A stretch of 36,319 nt of DNA from UBA1723 sp045641065 (GTDB lineage: Bacteria; Bacteroidota; Bacteroidia; Bacteroidales; Paludibacteraceae): assembly GCA_045641065.1 (NCBI GenBank), contig JAZUGF010000154.1:1-36319 (forward strand), written 5' to 3'. The position numbers and the translations under genes are program-made. Positions 8,079-14,012 of this stretch are shown here, in pieces. Position 1 is the first letter of the stretch; each line of letters begins with the position of its first letter. The notes under the pieces were generated by a model. It did not search any database. It was not told the origin of the DNA and worked only from the letters and a program-made list of their open reading frames with translations.

Positions 8079-8194
8079 AACACACGCAAGACGGTGGCAT
8101 GCCCCGTCTCTACGGAATCGATGCATCGAAACCGTGGAACGGTTTTTCTAACAGGCCATGGTTGACAAACGTCGCAGACGATTGGCTACCGTGG
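8079..8194 (-). repeat. Right arm of the inverted repeat flanking the hsd locus
   Basis: Reverse-complement partner of 412-524, starting 30 bp after the hsdR stop. The best-conserved block is the 25-bp stretch 8170-8194. Inside it, 8089-8116 forms a GACGG...CCCCGTCTCTAC palindromic segment. The arms differ by scattered substitutions and small indels, so they have been separate for some time. Confidence 0.9.
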
Positions 8195-8287
8195 CCGATT
8201 GTTCCGTGCTATCCGTGTTCTCCGTGGTTTAAAACAATTAAGACGGGGACATGCCCCGTCTCTACGTTAATCATTAATCATTAATCG
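8195..8287. repeat. Outer part of right repeat cluster: ACCACGG-like core and GACGGGG palindrome
   Basis: In reverse complement, 8196-8230 reads as an accacgg / acacgg / agcacgg triplet, the same core that opens each tandem unit at 1-406. The similarity of the two flanks thus extends beyond the main inverted arms. At 8241-8261 is a perfect 8-bp stem (AGACGGGG/CCCCGTCT) with a 5-nt loop. No T-run follows, so I call it an intergenic palindrome, not a clear terminator. A small ATTAATC repeat lies at about 8268-8287, directly before the converging FHA gene's stop. Confidence 0.75.
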
Positions 8288-8290
8288 ATT

Positions 8291-8818
8291 TTATTCCTCT
8301 TCTCCGAATTTCAAGATCATGCTTGTGGCTCCAAGAGTGATGATGTCTCCCGACTCGATGATTCTAGCCTCCTTCTTGGCAAGGATGTCGTTGGAAACGA
8401 ATGTGCCGACAAGGCTGTCGTTGTCTTTTACGTAGTGAGTGATTCTGCCGTTCTTCTCCTTCACGATCACTGTGCAGTGGATACGGTCCATACTCATGTC
8501 GGATGTCTGGATAGGACAGTTGATGTCAGTGCCTGGGCAACGTCTTCCAAACACGTTCTCTCCCTCCTGCAACGGAATCTCCTGACGGTGGCAGAACACG
8601 TTCTCGATCACTACGATTGTGCCGAATCTATCCGCGTCGGCTTCCTCGTTCTTCTTCTCAAGCGCGTCAGCAGCGATTGTCGACGGCTTTACACGGAATC
8701 TGACCTTGAACTTCTTTCCGCAGTCCTCACATGTCAAACCGATGATTGAGCCTGCCTCTATATTTTTCTCTTCAAATGAGACAAAGTTGTCACATTTAGG
8801 GCAACGTATCTTCTTCAT
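8291..8818 (-). CDS. Zinc-ribbon plus FHA domain protein
   Basis: 175 residues. The N-terminus carries two CxxC pairs (C6/C9 and C30/C33), a zinc-ribbon/zinc-finger pattern such as is seen on cytosolic adaptor proteins. A linker rich in charged residues (about 50-70) leads to a forkhead-associated domain (about 75-175). That domain has the expected GR in ENVFGRR, a Ser/His region in DMSMDRIHCTV, and the closing GDIITLGATSMILKF strands. FHA domains bind phosphothreonine peptides, so a role in a Ser/Thr phosphorylation pathway is possible, but no kinase is nearby. Its ATG overlaps the stop of the upstream Nudix gene by four bases (ATGA), implying co-translation. The partner and process are unknown. 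Confidence 0.85.
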   Translation of the reverse strand: MKKIRCPKCDNFVSFEEKNIEAGSIIGLTCEDCGKKFKVRFRVKPSTIAADALEKKNEEADADRFGTIVVIENVFCHRQEIPLQEGENVFGRRCPGTDINCPIQTSDMSMDRIHCTVIVKEKNGRITHYVKDNDSLVGTFVSNDILAKKEARIIESGDIITLGATSMILKFGEEE

Positions 8819-9342
8819 GCTTTTACTTTCTTCAAAATGTCATTCCACAATGCTGAGATCTTTTCAAGCTCTCCGCTGAACTGTGGTGTGAATATTCCTG
8901 TACTGATTTTCTTTTCAATCTCTTCTCTTGTCCAAAAACGGCCCTCGTCGATTTCTACCGGATCGACGTTGAAATCACCGTCGTAGATGCAATAGTAATC
9001 GTTCACCATCTCACGCTCTCTCGTGCTCTGGTAGATATAGCGAAGGAAGAAGACGGGGGTGTACTCTGTGATTCCCAATTCCTCACGAGCCTCTCTGCGT
9101 AGTGCCACTTCGATCTCCTCTCCATAATCCACATGTCCGCCTACCGCTGTGTCCCACTTTCCTGGCTGAATATCCTTCGAAAGTGAACGTTTCTGCAAGT
9201 AAAGCTCACCTTTGCTGTTGAACACGTGTAGGTGTACGACAGGGTGGAGTAGCATTGTGCCTGAATGACATTCGCGTCGAGTCGCTTTTCCTACGACATT
9301 GCCGTTTTCGTCTATGATTGGGAACAATTCGTCTTGTGCCAT
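8815..9342 (-). CDS. Nudix hydrolase (YfcD/IPP-isomerase-like)
   Basis: 175 residues. The Nudix box is complete: GGHVDYGEEIEVALRREA followed by REELGI, matching Gx5Ex7REUxEExGU. The opening DELFPIIDENGNVVGKATRRECH and the VHLHVFNSKGELYLQKRS segment match the subgroup of Nudix proteins related to isopentenyl-diphosphate isomerase and YfcD. These hydrolyse an unidentified nucleoside diphosphate-linked or similar substrate. The chosen ATG sits at the conserved N-terminus. A -7 promoter element lies 25 bp upstream of the start codon on the minus strand. It is first of a two-gene operon with the FHA gene. The exact substrate cannot be read from the sequence. Confidence 0.92.
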   Translation of the reverse strand: MAQDELFPIIDENGNVVGKATRRECHSGTMLLHPVVHLHVFNSKGELYLQKRSLSKDIQPGKWDTAVGGHVDYGEEIEVALRREAREELGITEYTPVFFLRYIYQSTREREMVNDYYCIYDGDFNVDPVEIDEGRFWTREEIEKKISTGIFTPQFSGELEKISALWNDILKKVKA

Positions 9343-9366
9343 TTTGTTTTACTTTTTATTTTGTTG

Positions 9367-9374
9367 CAAAAGTA
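9367..9374 (-). promoter_or_regulatory. -7 element (TACTTTTG) for Nudix-FHA operon
   Basis: On the minus strand this reads TACTTTTG, an exact TAnnTTTG match, about 25 bp before the Nudix start. It overlaps the likely -33 region of the opposite promoter, so RNA polymerase could probably occupy only one direction at a time. Confidence 0.5.
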
Positions 9375-9386
9375 ACAATAATAATC

Positions 9387-9394
9387 TAACTTTG
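9387..9394 (+). promoter_or_regulatory. -7 element (TAACTTTG) for DUF4286-ruvC-kinase-regulator operon
   Basis: Exact TAnnTTTG match, with TTGTTG at 9361-9366 at suitable -33 spacing (20 bp between). The start of transcription would be near 9399-9402, giving a leader of about ten bases before the DUF4286 ATG at 9410. Confidence 0.65.
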
Positions 9395-9409
9395 CTTAAA
9401 ATTCTCGAT

Positions 9410-9715
9410 ATGATTATTCTAAACACGACATATGTTGTCAATGCAGACAAAGAAAACCTGTTCTTGGATTACCTTCGTAAAGAGATCGTAGCTGATTTCC
9501 GACGTGATGGTTTATTTACTGATTTGAAGCTTCGTATCGTCTACACAGATGATGAGGCTACAATGAATTATTGTCTGCAGGCAGAGTGTGACGATATGGA
9601 TAAACTTGAGAACTGGATGATGATGAACTCGAAGCAGATGGCTTTGAATCTTCGTCAGAAATTCGGTACTTCAGTGTTGTCATTCGCCACAGTGCTGGAA
9701 GATGTAGAGATTTAA
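9410..9715 (+). CDS. DUF4286 family protein
   Basis: 101 residues from the ATG at 9410. The N-terminal MIILNTTYVVN and the C-terminal FGTSVLSFATVLEDVEI match the DUF4286 family, small cytosolic proteins common in Bacteroidota with a predicted ferredoxin-like alpha/beta fold and no assigned activity. The open frame extends upstream to 9299. However, that part would overlap the divergent Nudix gene and its promoter, and the family starts at MII. Only four bases separate it from ruvC, so the two are surely co-transcribed. A link to recombination is suggested by this pairing alone. Confidence 0.88.
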   Translation: MIILNTTYVVNADKENLFLDYLRKEIVADFRRDGLFTDLKLRIVYTDDEATMNYCLQAECDDMDKLENWMMMNSKQMALNLRQKFGTSVLSFATVLEDVEI

Positions 9716-9719
9716 GATT

Positions 9720-10289
9720 ATGAATCAACCTCAGAACAAGGTAGAAAAGATCATACTTGGAATCGACCCCGGTACGATGTATATGGGCTACGGCGTGATT
9801 AGCGTCGTCGGCACGAAAATGAAATATATCGACATGGGAATCCTCGACTTGAAGAAAGAGGGTGACACATACATGAAACTAAAGAAAGTTTACGACTTTA
9901 CTACTGCATTGATTGATAAATTTTTACCTGATGAGTTTGCTATCGAAGCACAGTTTTTTGGTAAGAATGTTCAGAGTATGCTCAAACTTGGTCGTGCTCA
10001 GGGAGTGGCGATAGTCGCCGCAATGGAAAGAGATATTCCGATTGCCGAGTACGCTCCGTTGAAGGTAAAACAAGCCATCACAGGAAATGGTGCTGCTTCA
10101 AAGGAACAGGTGTGCGGAATGCTTCAAGTCCAATTGGGATTGACAAAAGATCAGCTTCCTGATCATCTCGACGCTACAGATGCTTTAGGTGTGGCGGTGT
10201 GCCACCACTGGCAGTCGAGAGCGATTGGTGGAGAGAAAAAGTTTAAAAGTTGGGATGATGTTGTCGCCCAAAGAACAAAAAAGAAATAG
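9720..10289 (+). CDS. ruvC: Crossover junction endodeoxyribonuclease RuvC
   Basis: 189 residues, slightly longer than the E. coli protein (173). RuvC cuts Holliday junctions symmetrically after RuvAB branch migration in homologous recombination. The RNase H-like fold has all four acidic catalytic residues: D16 in GIDPGT, E76 in AIEAQFF, and D148 and D151 in DHLDATDA. The loop FFGKNVQSMLKLGRAQG that contacts the junction is also present. The last ~15 residues are a basic tail (KKFKSWDDVVAQRTKKK). It lies second in a tight operon, four bases after DUF4286 and four before the histidine kinase. Confidence 0.97.
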   Translation: MNQPQNKVEKIILGIDPGTMYMGYGVISVVGTKMKYIDMGILDLKKEGDTYMKLKKVYDFTTALIDKFLPDEFAIEAQFFGKNVQSMLKLGRAQGVAIVAAMERDIPIAEYAPLKVKQAITGNGAASKEQVCGMLQVQLGLTKDQLPDHLDATDALGVAVCHHWQSRAIGGEKKFKSWDDVVAQRTKKK

Positions 10290-10293
10290 TAAA

Positions 10294-11286
10294 ATGAATA
10301 AGACCCCAGTTTTTTATAACAACCTTGCTTTGCAAGTTTTCTTTTGGATTCTGGTTGCATTTCTTTTGCCGTTGAATTCAATTGATAGTCTTGTGCTGTT
10401 TCTGTTTATGGCATTGTCTTATTACGCGAACTTCTTCTCGACGAGGAAGTTTTTGAATGAGGACAAAGTCAAAAAGGTAACTTACTTGATCTGCAATTTG
10501 GTGTTGTCGACGCTTTTGTCGTTTTTAATATCGACGCTTTTCGATAATTATTCTTTCATTGAGCTATTTGGAATAATCTTCTTTGTAGGAGCATTTTCAG
10601 TGGCTGTTTCATACAAACGAATGCTTATCGAGAAGAATGTGGAGCATAATGAACATGAGCAGTATCAGACAGAGATTGAGTTGAAGCATCTTCGTTCACA
10701 GCTTCACCCACATTTCTTGTTCAATACGTTGAATAATATCTATGCTCTATGTGAGATAGATTCAAAAAGAGCGCAGCAGTCTGTACACTATTTATCACAG
10801 TTGCTACGTTATATCTTAAGTGGAGAGCGTTCTGCTGAGGGCGGACGTATGGTGGCTGTGCAGAAGGAGCATGATTTCATCAAGACTTATCTGCAGCTTA
10901 TCTACTTGCGCATGCGTCCGAATGTACACGTGATCTACAATGCCGACATCACTGAATTCTCAGATGCACCGGTATTGACGCTGATATTCACGTCGCTAAT
11001 TGAGAATGCGTTCAAGCATGGAGTGGCATCAGGTAAGGAGTGTGTGATTGAGTTTGGATTGGAGGCGAAGAGTCAGACTGAGATTCATTTCTTCACGTCG
11101 AACCCATATTTCCAGAATCACGAGAGCAACAATCCTGAGAGTGGAATCGGATTGGAGAATCTCCGTCGTCGACTTGAGATTGTCTACAAGGATGATTATA
11201 AATTAGATATCACAAACGATGGTCAGACGTTCCGCGTCGACTTGACTTTGAATTATACTAATAACAATTACTATTATAAAGTATGA
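10294..11286 (+). CDS. LytS/YehU-type membrane sensor histidine kinase
   Basis: 330 residues from the ATG at 10294. The open frame reaches back to 10189, but that part overlaps ruvC. Four membrane segments fill about residues 11-105 with almost no extracellular loop, so it probably senses a signal in or at the membrane. A short coiled linker (about 112-132) leads to the His_kinase domain (PF06580) with QLHPHFLFNTLNNIY; the phospho-accepting His is most likely H140. The ATPase lobe has LIENAFKHGV and GIGLENLRRRLEIVY. Its stop overlaps the regulator's start by four bases (ATGA), a sure sign of a paired two-component system. The signal is unknown. Confidence 0.93.
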   Translation: MNKTPVFYNNLALQVFFWILVAFLLPLNSIDSLVLFLFMALSYYANFFSTRKFLNEDKVKKVTYLICNLVLSTLLSFLISTLFDNYSFIELFGIIFFVGAFSVAVSYKRMLIEKNVEHNEHEQYQTEIELKHLRSQLHPHFLFNTLNNIYALCEIDSKRAQQSVHYLSQLLRYILSGERSAEGGRMVAVQKEHDFIKTYLQLIYLRMRPNVHVIYNADITEFSDAPVLTLIFTSLIENAFKHGVASGKECVIEFGLEAKSQTEIHFFTSNPYFQNHESNNPESGIGLENLRRRLEIVYKDDYKLDITNDGQTFRVDLTLNYTNNNYYYKV

Positions 11287-12023
11287 CACAGAAATTTAAC
11301 TGCATAGCTATTGATGATGAGCCATTGGCTCTACAGCTTGTTGAGAGCTATATCAAGAGAACTCCATTTTTGAATCTTATCGGCACATATGGAAGTGCTG
11401 AGGAGGCGATGCCTACGATTCAGAATGAGAAGATTGATATTGCTTTCCTAGATATCCAGATGCCGGATTTCTCGGGTTTGCAGGTGTCGAAGATGCTTTC
11501 TTCTGATACAAAAGTTGTCTTTGTTACGGCTCATGATAGATTTGCTATCGAGGGTTACAAGGTAAACGCAGTGGGATATCTTTTGAAACCTATCTCTTAT
11601 GATGAGTTTCTTGATGTCGCTATGAAGGTTCAGGGCATGATTCAGAAAGAGTCAACATCTGCAGCTCCTGTTGTCACAGCGTCGCAGCCAGAGCAGAAGA
11701 CGATCCTTGTGAAGAGTGATTACAAGATGCTACAGATTCCAATCAAGGATATCCTTTATATTGAAGGCTTGAAAGACTATGTGAAGATCTATCTTGAGAA
11801 CGAGAAGGATCCGATCGTGTCGCTTCTTTGCATGAAGAGCCTTGAAACAAAGTTGCCAGAGAATAAGTTCTGCCGTGTGCATAGGTCATTTATTGTGCAG
11901 ACATCAAAGTGCAAGATCATAGAGAAGGGTAGAATAGTGATTGAGAATAACGCTATTCCTATTTCCGACAGCTATCGTGCGGCATTCTTCGAGAAGTTGC
12001 AGAATGTGGCAATTGAGGTTTGA
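11283..12023 (+). CDS. LytTR-family response regulator
   Basis: 246 residues. The receiver domain (about 1-122) has the acidic pair D11/D12, the phospho-acceptor D57 in AFLDIQMPD, and the conserved Thr and Lys in VTAHD and YLLKPIS. A ~20-residue Ala/Ser/Pro linker joins it to a LytTR DNA-binding domain (about 148-246; ILVKSDYKMLQIP, DILYIEGLKDYVKIYL, FCRVHRSFIVQ). It is translationally coupled to the kinase. Targets cannot be named; LytTR regulators usually bind paired direct repeats upstream of their genes, and I did not find a clear pair nearby. Confidence 0.95.
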   Translation: MTQKFNCIAIDDEPLALQLVESYIKRTPFLNLIGTYGSAEEAMPTIQNEKIDIAFLDIQMPDFSGLQVSKMLSSDTKVVFVTAHDRFAIEGYKVNAVGYLLKPISYDEFLDVAMKVQGMIQKESTSAAPVVTASQPEQKTILVKSDYKMLQIPIKDILYIEGLKDYVKIYLENEKDPIVSLLCMKSLETKLPENKFCRVHRSFIVQTSKCKIIEKGRIVIENNAIPISDSYRAAFFEKLQNVAIEV

Positions 12024-12028
12024 TATTC

Positions 12029-12059
12029 TGTAGCGGCGCCACATTGTGACGCCTCTACA
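12029..12059. repeat. Palindromic intergenic element, possible terminator of the two-component operon
   Basis: TGTAG.GGCG on the left pairs with CGCC.CTACA on the right around a short centre, an interrupted perfect palindrome beginning six bases after the response-regulator stop. It resembles the GTAGAGACGGGG palindromes at 489-510 and 8241-8261 in outline (GTAG...CTAC ends). An A-run, not a T-run, follows, so efficient termination is doubtful. The next ORF may be reached by readthrough. Confidence 0.55.
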
Positions 12060-12080
12060 AAAACAAAAAATAAGAAAGAA

Positions 12081-12308
12081 ATGAAAAAGAAGAAGAATCG
12101 TCACGACGGAGTGACAGATGCGGTGAGGGCCATGAGAAAAGGTAACCGTGAGGCAGAGATGGAGTTGTTAGGACCAGGATTCCACAGTAAACATTCAATC
12201 CACAAGTCGGCTAACACTTACACAAGAAAAGAGAAGCACAAGAGTAAATTCAGCAATGAATCATCTTGTGCTTCTCTTTTTGTTTTGAAGAGTCGTAAGA
12301 TTAAATGA
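12081..12308 (+). CDS. Small basic protein, ArfA-like candidate with terminator inside its ORF
   Basis: 75 codons, very Lys/Arg-rich. The first ~45 residues form a charged, helix-prone stretch (DAVRAMRKGNREAEMELLG). Then comes TYTRKEKHKSK (46-56), resembling the basic SYMRKGKHGNR part of E. coli ArfA. ArfA frees stalled ribosomes and is made from mRNAs that lack a stop codon because a hairpin lies inside its gene. Here a perfect 17-bp stem with a T-run (12227-12281) covers codons 49-67, so a terminated transcript would end near codon 66-67, before the stop at 12306-12308. The segment past the stem (CASLFVL) is hydrophobic, as is the discarded ArfA tail. That the ORF and hairpin coexist is seen; the rescue role is inferred from this arrangement and weak motif likeness. 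It could instead be an unrelated small basic protein with a frameshifted end. Confidence 0.6.
   Translation: MKKKKNRHDGVTDAVRAMRKGNREAEMELLGPGFHSKHSIHKSANTYTRKEKHKSKFSNESSCASLFVLKSRKIK
12227..12281 (+). terminator. Strong intrinsic terminator inside the small ORF
   Basis: Arms 12227-12243 and 12264-12280 are perfectly complementary over 17 bp, and the T-run is 12277-12281. The 20-nt loop contains a further small TTCA/TGAA stem. This is one of the best hairpins in the window, and the long duplex would also suit RNase III. Confidence 0.9.
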
Positions 12309-12329
12309 TCTATTTTATATGTCTTTTCC

Positions 12330-12393
12330 CGCTCACCCTTCGGGTTCGCGGAGGGGACGAGGGGTTAGGACGTCCCGCCCTTAACAATCCTCA
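12330..12393 (-). repeat. Dispersed two-hairpin intergenic repeat, copy A
   Basis: Reverse complement matches 35106-35167. Shared blocks are a tgaggattgttaagg start, an acgtcctaacc hairpin arm, and a GA-stem-GAGCG end. The small stem near the end is ACCC/GGGT here with a GAA loop (minus-strand reading of 12335-12345), versus GCCC/GGGC with a GTAA loop in copy B. It lies between the small ORF and the RNA candidate and has no coding capacity. Confidence 0.8.
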
Positions 12394-12706
12394 ATGGAAA
12401 AATCAAAATTAATATCTACGATTTGAGTGTGATTAAAAAAAGTTAAGAAACGGGATTAGGACGATATTTTTTTTAGTCATATGTTAAAAATTACAAAATG
12501 TTTAGTTTGCAGACAAACCTATTATAAACTGAAAGAAAAAATAGTCAGTTTGTTTTCAATTGTAAACTGTTTGTTGCGAAACACTGTTTTTTCGCTTAAA
12601 AAAAGAGTGTTGCTCGGCATGAAAGACGGCAAAATGAAAGAAAAATTCTTCTTTTTTTGCTTGCAAGACTAAAAATTCTTTATCATTTTTGTTGTTGAAT
12701 ATTATG
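12394..12706. other. AT-rich gap without a recognised feature
   Basis: About 310 bp, strongly AT-rich with long A and T runs. One 63-codon plus-strand ORF (12481-12672) has low-complexity Lys/Phe-rich content and no family likeness, so I treat it as chance. It may hold upstream promoter DNA for the following RNA candidate. Confidence 0.6.
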
Positions 12707-12714
12707 CATATTTG
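12707..12714 (+). promoter_or_regulatory. Near-consensus -7 element (CATATTTG) for the RNA candidate
   Basis: Differs from TAnnTTTG only in the first base. TTTTTG at 12686-12691 could serve as the -33 box, though the gap (15 bp) is shorter than usual. It would start RNA near 12718-12722. Confidence 0.35.
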
Positions 12715-12717
12715 TGC

Positions 12718-12953
12718 TTTTATGGCTTTTTTGAATAAAAATGGCCGGAAAAGTGATGTGATATAACTATAAAATGATTCAGAAAAGAGACATAATGATG
12801 GTGTGCGACGTTAAGGTGATTAAGTGTGCTGGGCAGCTAAGCTCGGTACAGTCGTCCGTATATTCGTCCGTCATTAAATCTCATAATATCATTTTTAGTA
12901 ATAGATGAGACTATAGTAAATCACACAGTTGATTTGTTGTAGTCTTTTTTTTG
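12718..12953 (+). ncRNA. Structured RNA candidate, possibly Bacteroidales 6S (Bacteroidales-1) RNA
   Basis: A rod-like fold can be traced by eye. An outer stem pairs 12766-12778 with 12888-12899 (one bulged base). An asymmetric internal bubble follows (5' side about 12779-12786, 3' side 12883-12887). Next come stems 12787-12790/12879-12882 and 12793-12801/12868-12876, then a short 12805-12809/12851-12855 helix. It ends in a 10-bp terminal hairpin (12825-12834 with 12841-12850, loop AGCTAA). A terminator closes the unit at 12908-12952. A long interrupted rod with a central bubble, its own promoter and a terminator is what 6S-type RNAs look like; 6S binds RNA polymerase holoenzyme. The structure is visible; the family name is inference. 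It could also be an untranslated leader/attenuator of the nuo operon, which begins 38 bp downstream. The 5' end is approximate. Confidence 0.45.
12908..12952 (+). terminator. Intrinsic terminator just upstream of nuoA
   Basis: A 16-bp stem (12908-12923 with 12930-12945) is fully paired at the RNA level if three G-U pairs are allowed. The loop is 6 nt, followed by a T8 run at 12945-12952. It ends 38 bp before the nuoA ATG, so it either ends the upstream RNA or attenuates nuo transcription. I see no clear TAnnTTTG promoter between it and nuoA. Confidence 0.75.
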
Positions 12954-12990
12954 TGTTGAATAAAAAAATAAATAATAAACAATAAAAACA

Positions 12991-13344
12991 ATGGGTTCAA
13001 GTGAAATCTTTGTAGTTGTGATGATAACAGCTATGGTAATGGTGATTGCTGCCGTTGTCATTGGTATGTTGTTGGCACCAAAGAGTACAAATGCACAGAA
13101 GGGAGAGCCATATGAGTGTGGTATTCCGACCCGAGGCACATCATGGTTGCAGTTCAAACCAGGTTACTACCTATTTGCACTGTTGTTCCTTATGTTTGAT
13201 GTGGAGACAGTATTGTTGTTCCCATGGGCAACAATCACTAAGACTCTCGGACCGAACGGAATCTTCGCCATTTTGTTCTTCTTGTTGATTCTTGTGCTAG
13301 GTTTGGCTTATGCTTGGAAGAAAGGAGCGTTGGAATGGAAGTAA
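12991..13344 (+). CDS. nuoA: Complex I subunit NuoA
   Basis: 117 residues, normal for NuoA, a three-helix membrane subunit beside NuoH at the junction of the peripheral and membrane arms. Helices lie at about 5-28, 60-82 and 90-110. The conserved loop after helix 1 carries YECGIPTRG (about 41-49). Helix 2 has FLMFDVETVLLFPWA with the family's conserved acidic residues. It opens the ten-gene nuo operon. The start is preceded by an A-rich leader without a Shine-Dalgarno site, usual for this phylum. Confidence 0.97.
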   Translation: MGSSEIFVVVMITAMVMVIAAVVIGMLLAPKSTNAQKGEPYECGIPTRGTSWLQFKPGYYLFALLFLMFDVETVLLFPWATITKTLGPNGIFAILFFLLILVLGLAYAWKKGALEWK

Positions 13345-14012
13345 AAGACATTAAGATCAAGTCGATGAAGACTGAGGACTTCAGAGACAATGAGTCGCTC
13401 CAGAAGTATATTGACGAACTAGAGAAGGGTGGCGTAGGTATCATGTGCGCACCTTTGGATAAAGTAATCAACTGGGGTCGTTCATACTCTGTATGGCCTT
13501 TGACATTTGCTACATCATGCTGTGGTATCGAGTTTATGTGTGTGGCTGCAGCCCGTCACGACTTCGCTCGTTTCGGATTTGAGGTTACTCGTAACTCACC
13601 TCGTCAGGCTGATGTGATTTTCGTTTCTGGTACTATCACAAAGAAGATGGCTCCTGTATTGCGTCGTCTTTACGATGAAATGTCAGAGCCTAAATATGTG
13701 ATCGCTGTCGGCGGTTGCACAGTTTCAGGTGGACCTTTCAAGAGCTCGTACCACGTGGTAGAAGGTGTGGATAAGATTATCCCTGTCGACGTTTATGTTC
13801 CAGGTTGTCCTCCACGTCCAGAAGCAATGCTATATGCAATGATGCAGTTGCAGAGAAAGATTCGTGTAGAGTCTATCTTCAAGATGAACAAGCGTCAGAG
13901 ACCAGAGACAGGTTCTATTATCTTGTCTAAGTATAATCCTGATGGAACTCTTGTTACAGAGTCAGCACCTGTATCAGAAACAAAACAAACAGAAGAAGGA
14001 GGAGCAGAATAA
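13335..14012 (+). CDS. nuoB: Complex I subunit NuoB (N2 iron-sulfur cluster)
   Basis: 225 residues from the ATG at 13335, which has an AAAGGAG site 7 bp upstream and overlaps nuoA by 10 bp. A TTG start at 13314 is possible but unlikely. NuoB carries the terminal 4Fe-4S cluster N2, which hands electrons to quinone. The ligands are all present: the tandem C62-C63 in TSCCGIEFM, C128 in VGGCTVSGG, and C158 in VPGCPPRPEA. The first ~35 residues and the last ~35 (Lys/Gln/Glu-rich, QTEEGGAE end) are extra tails compared with short homologues. Confidence 0.97.
   Translation: MEVKDIKIKSMKTEDFRDNESLQKYIDELEKGGVGIMCAPLDKVINWGRSYSVWPLTFATSCCGIEFMCVAAARHDFARFGFEVTRNSPRQADVIFVSGTITKKMAPVLRRLYDEMSEPKYVIAVGGCTVSGGPFKSSYHVVEGVDKIIPVDVYVPGCPPRPEAMLYAMMQLQRKIRVESIFKMNKRQRPETGSIILSKYNPDGTLVTESAPVSETKQTEEGGAE

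Noticed and set aside
8099..8284. 61-codon ORF across the right repeat cluster
   Set aside because: It consists entirely of the inverted-repeat arm and palindromes, so it is repeat DNA read as codons.
12481..12672. 63-codon plus-strand ORF in the gap before nuoA
   Set aside because: Low-complexity Lys/Phe-rich sequence in AT-rich DNA with no family likeness and no sign of translation.
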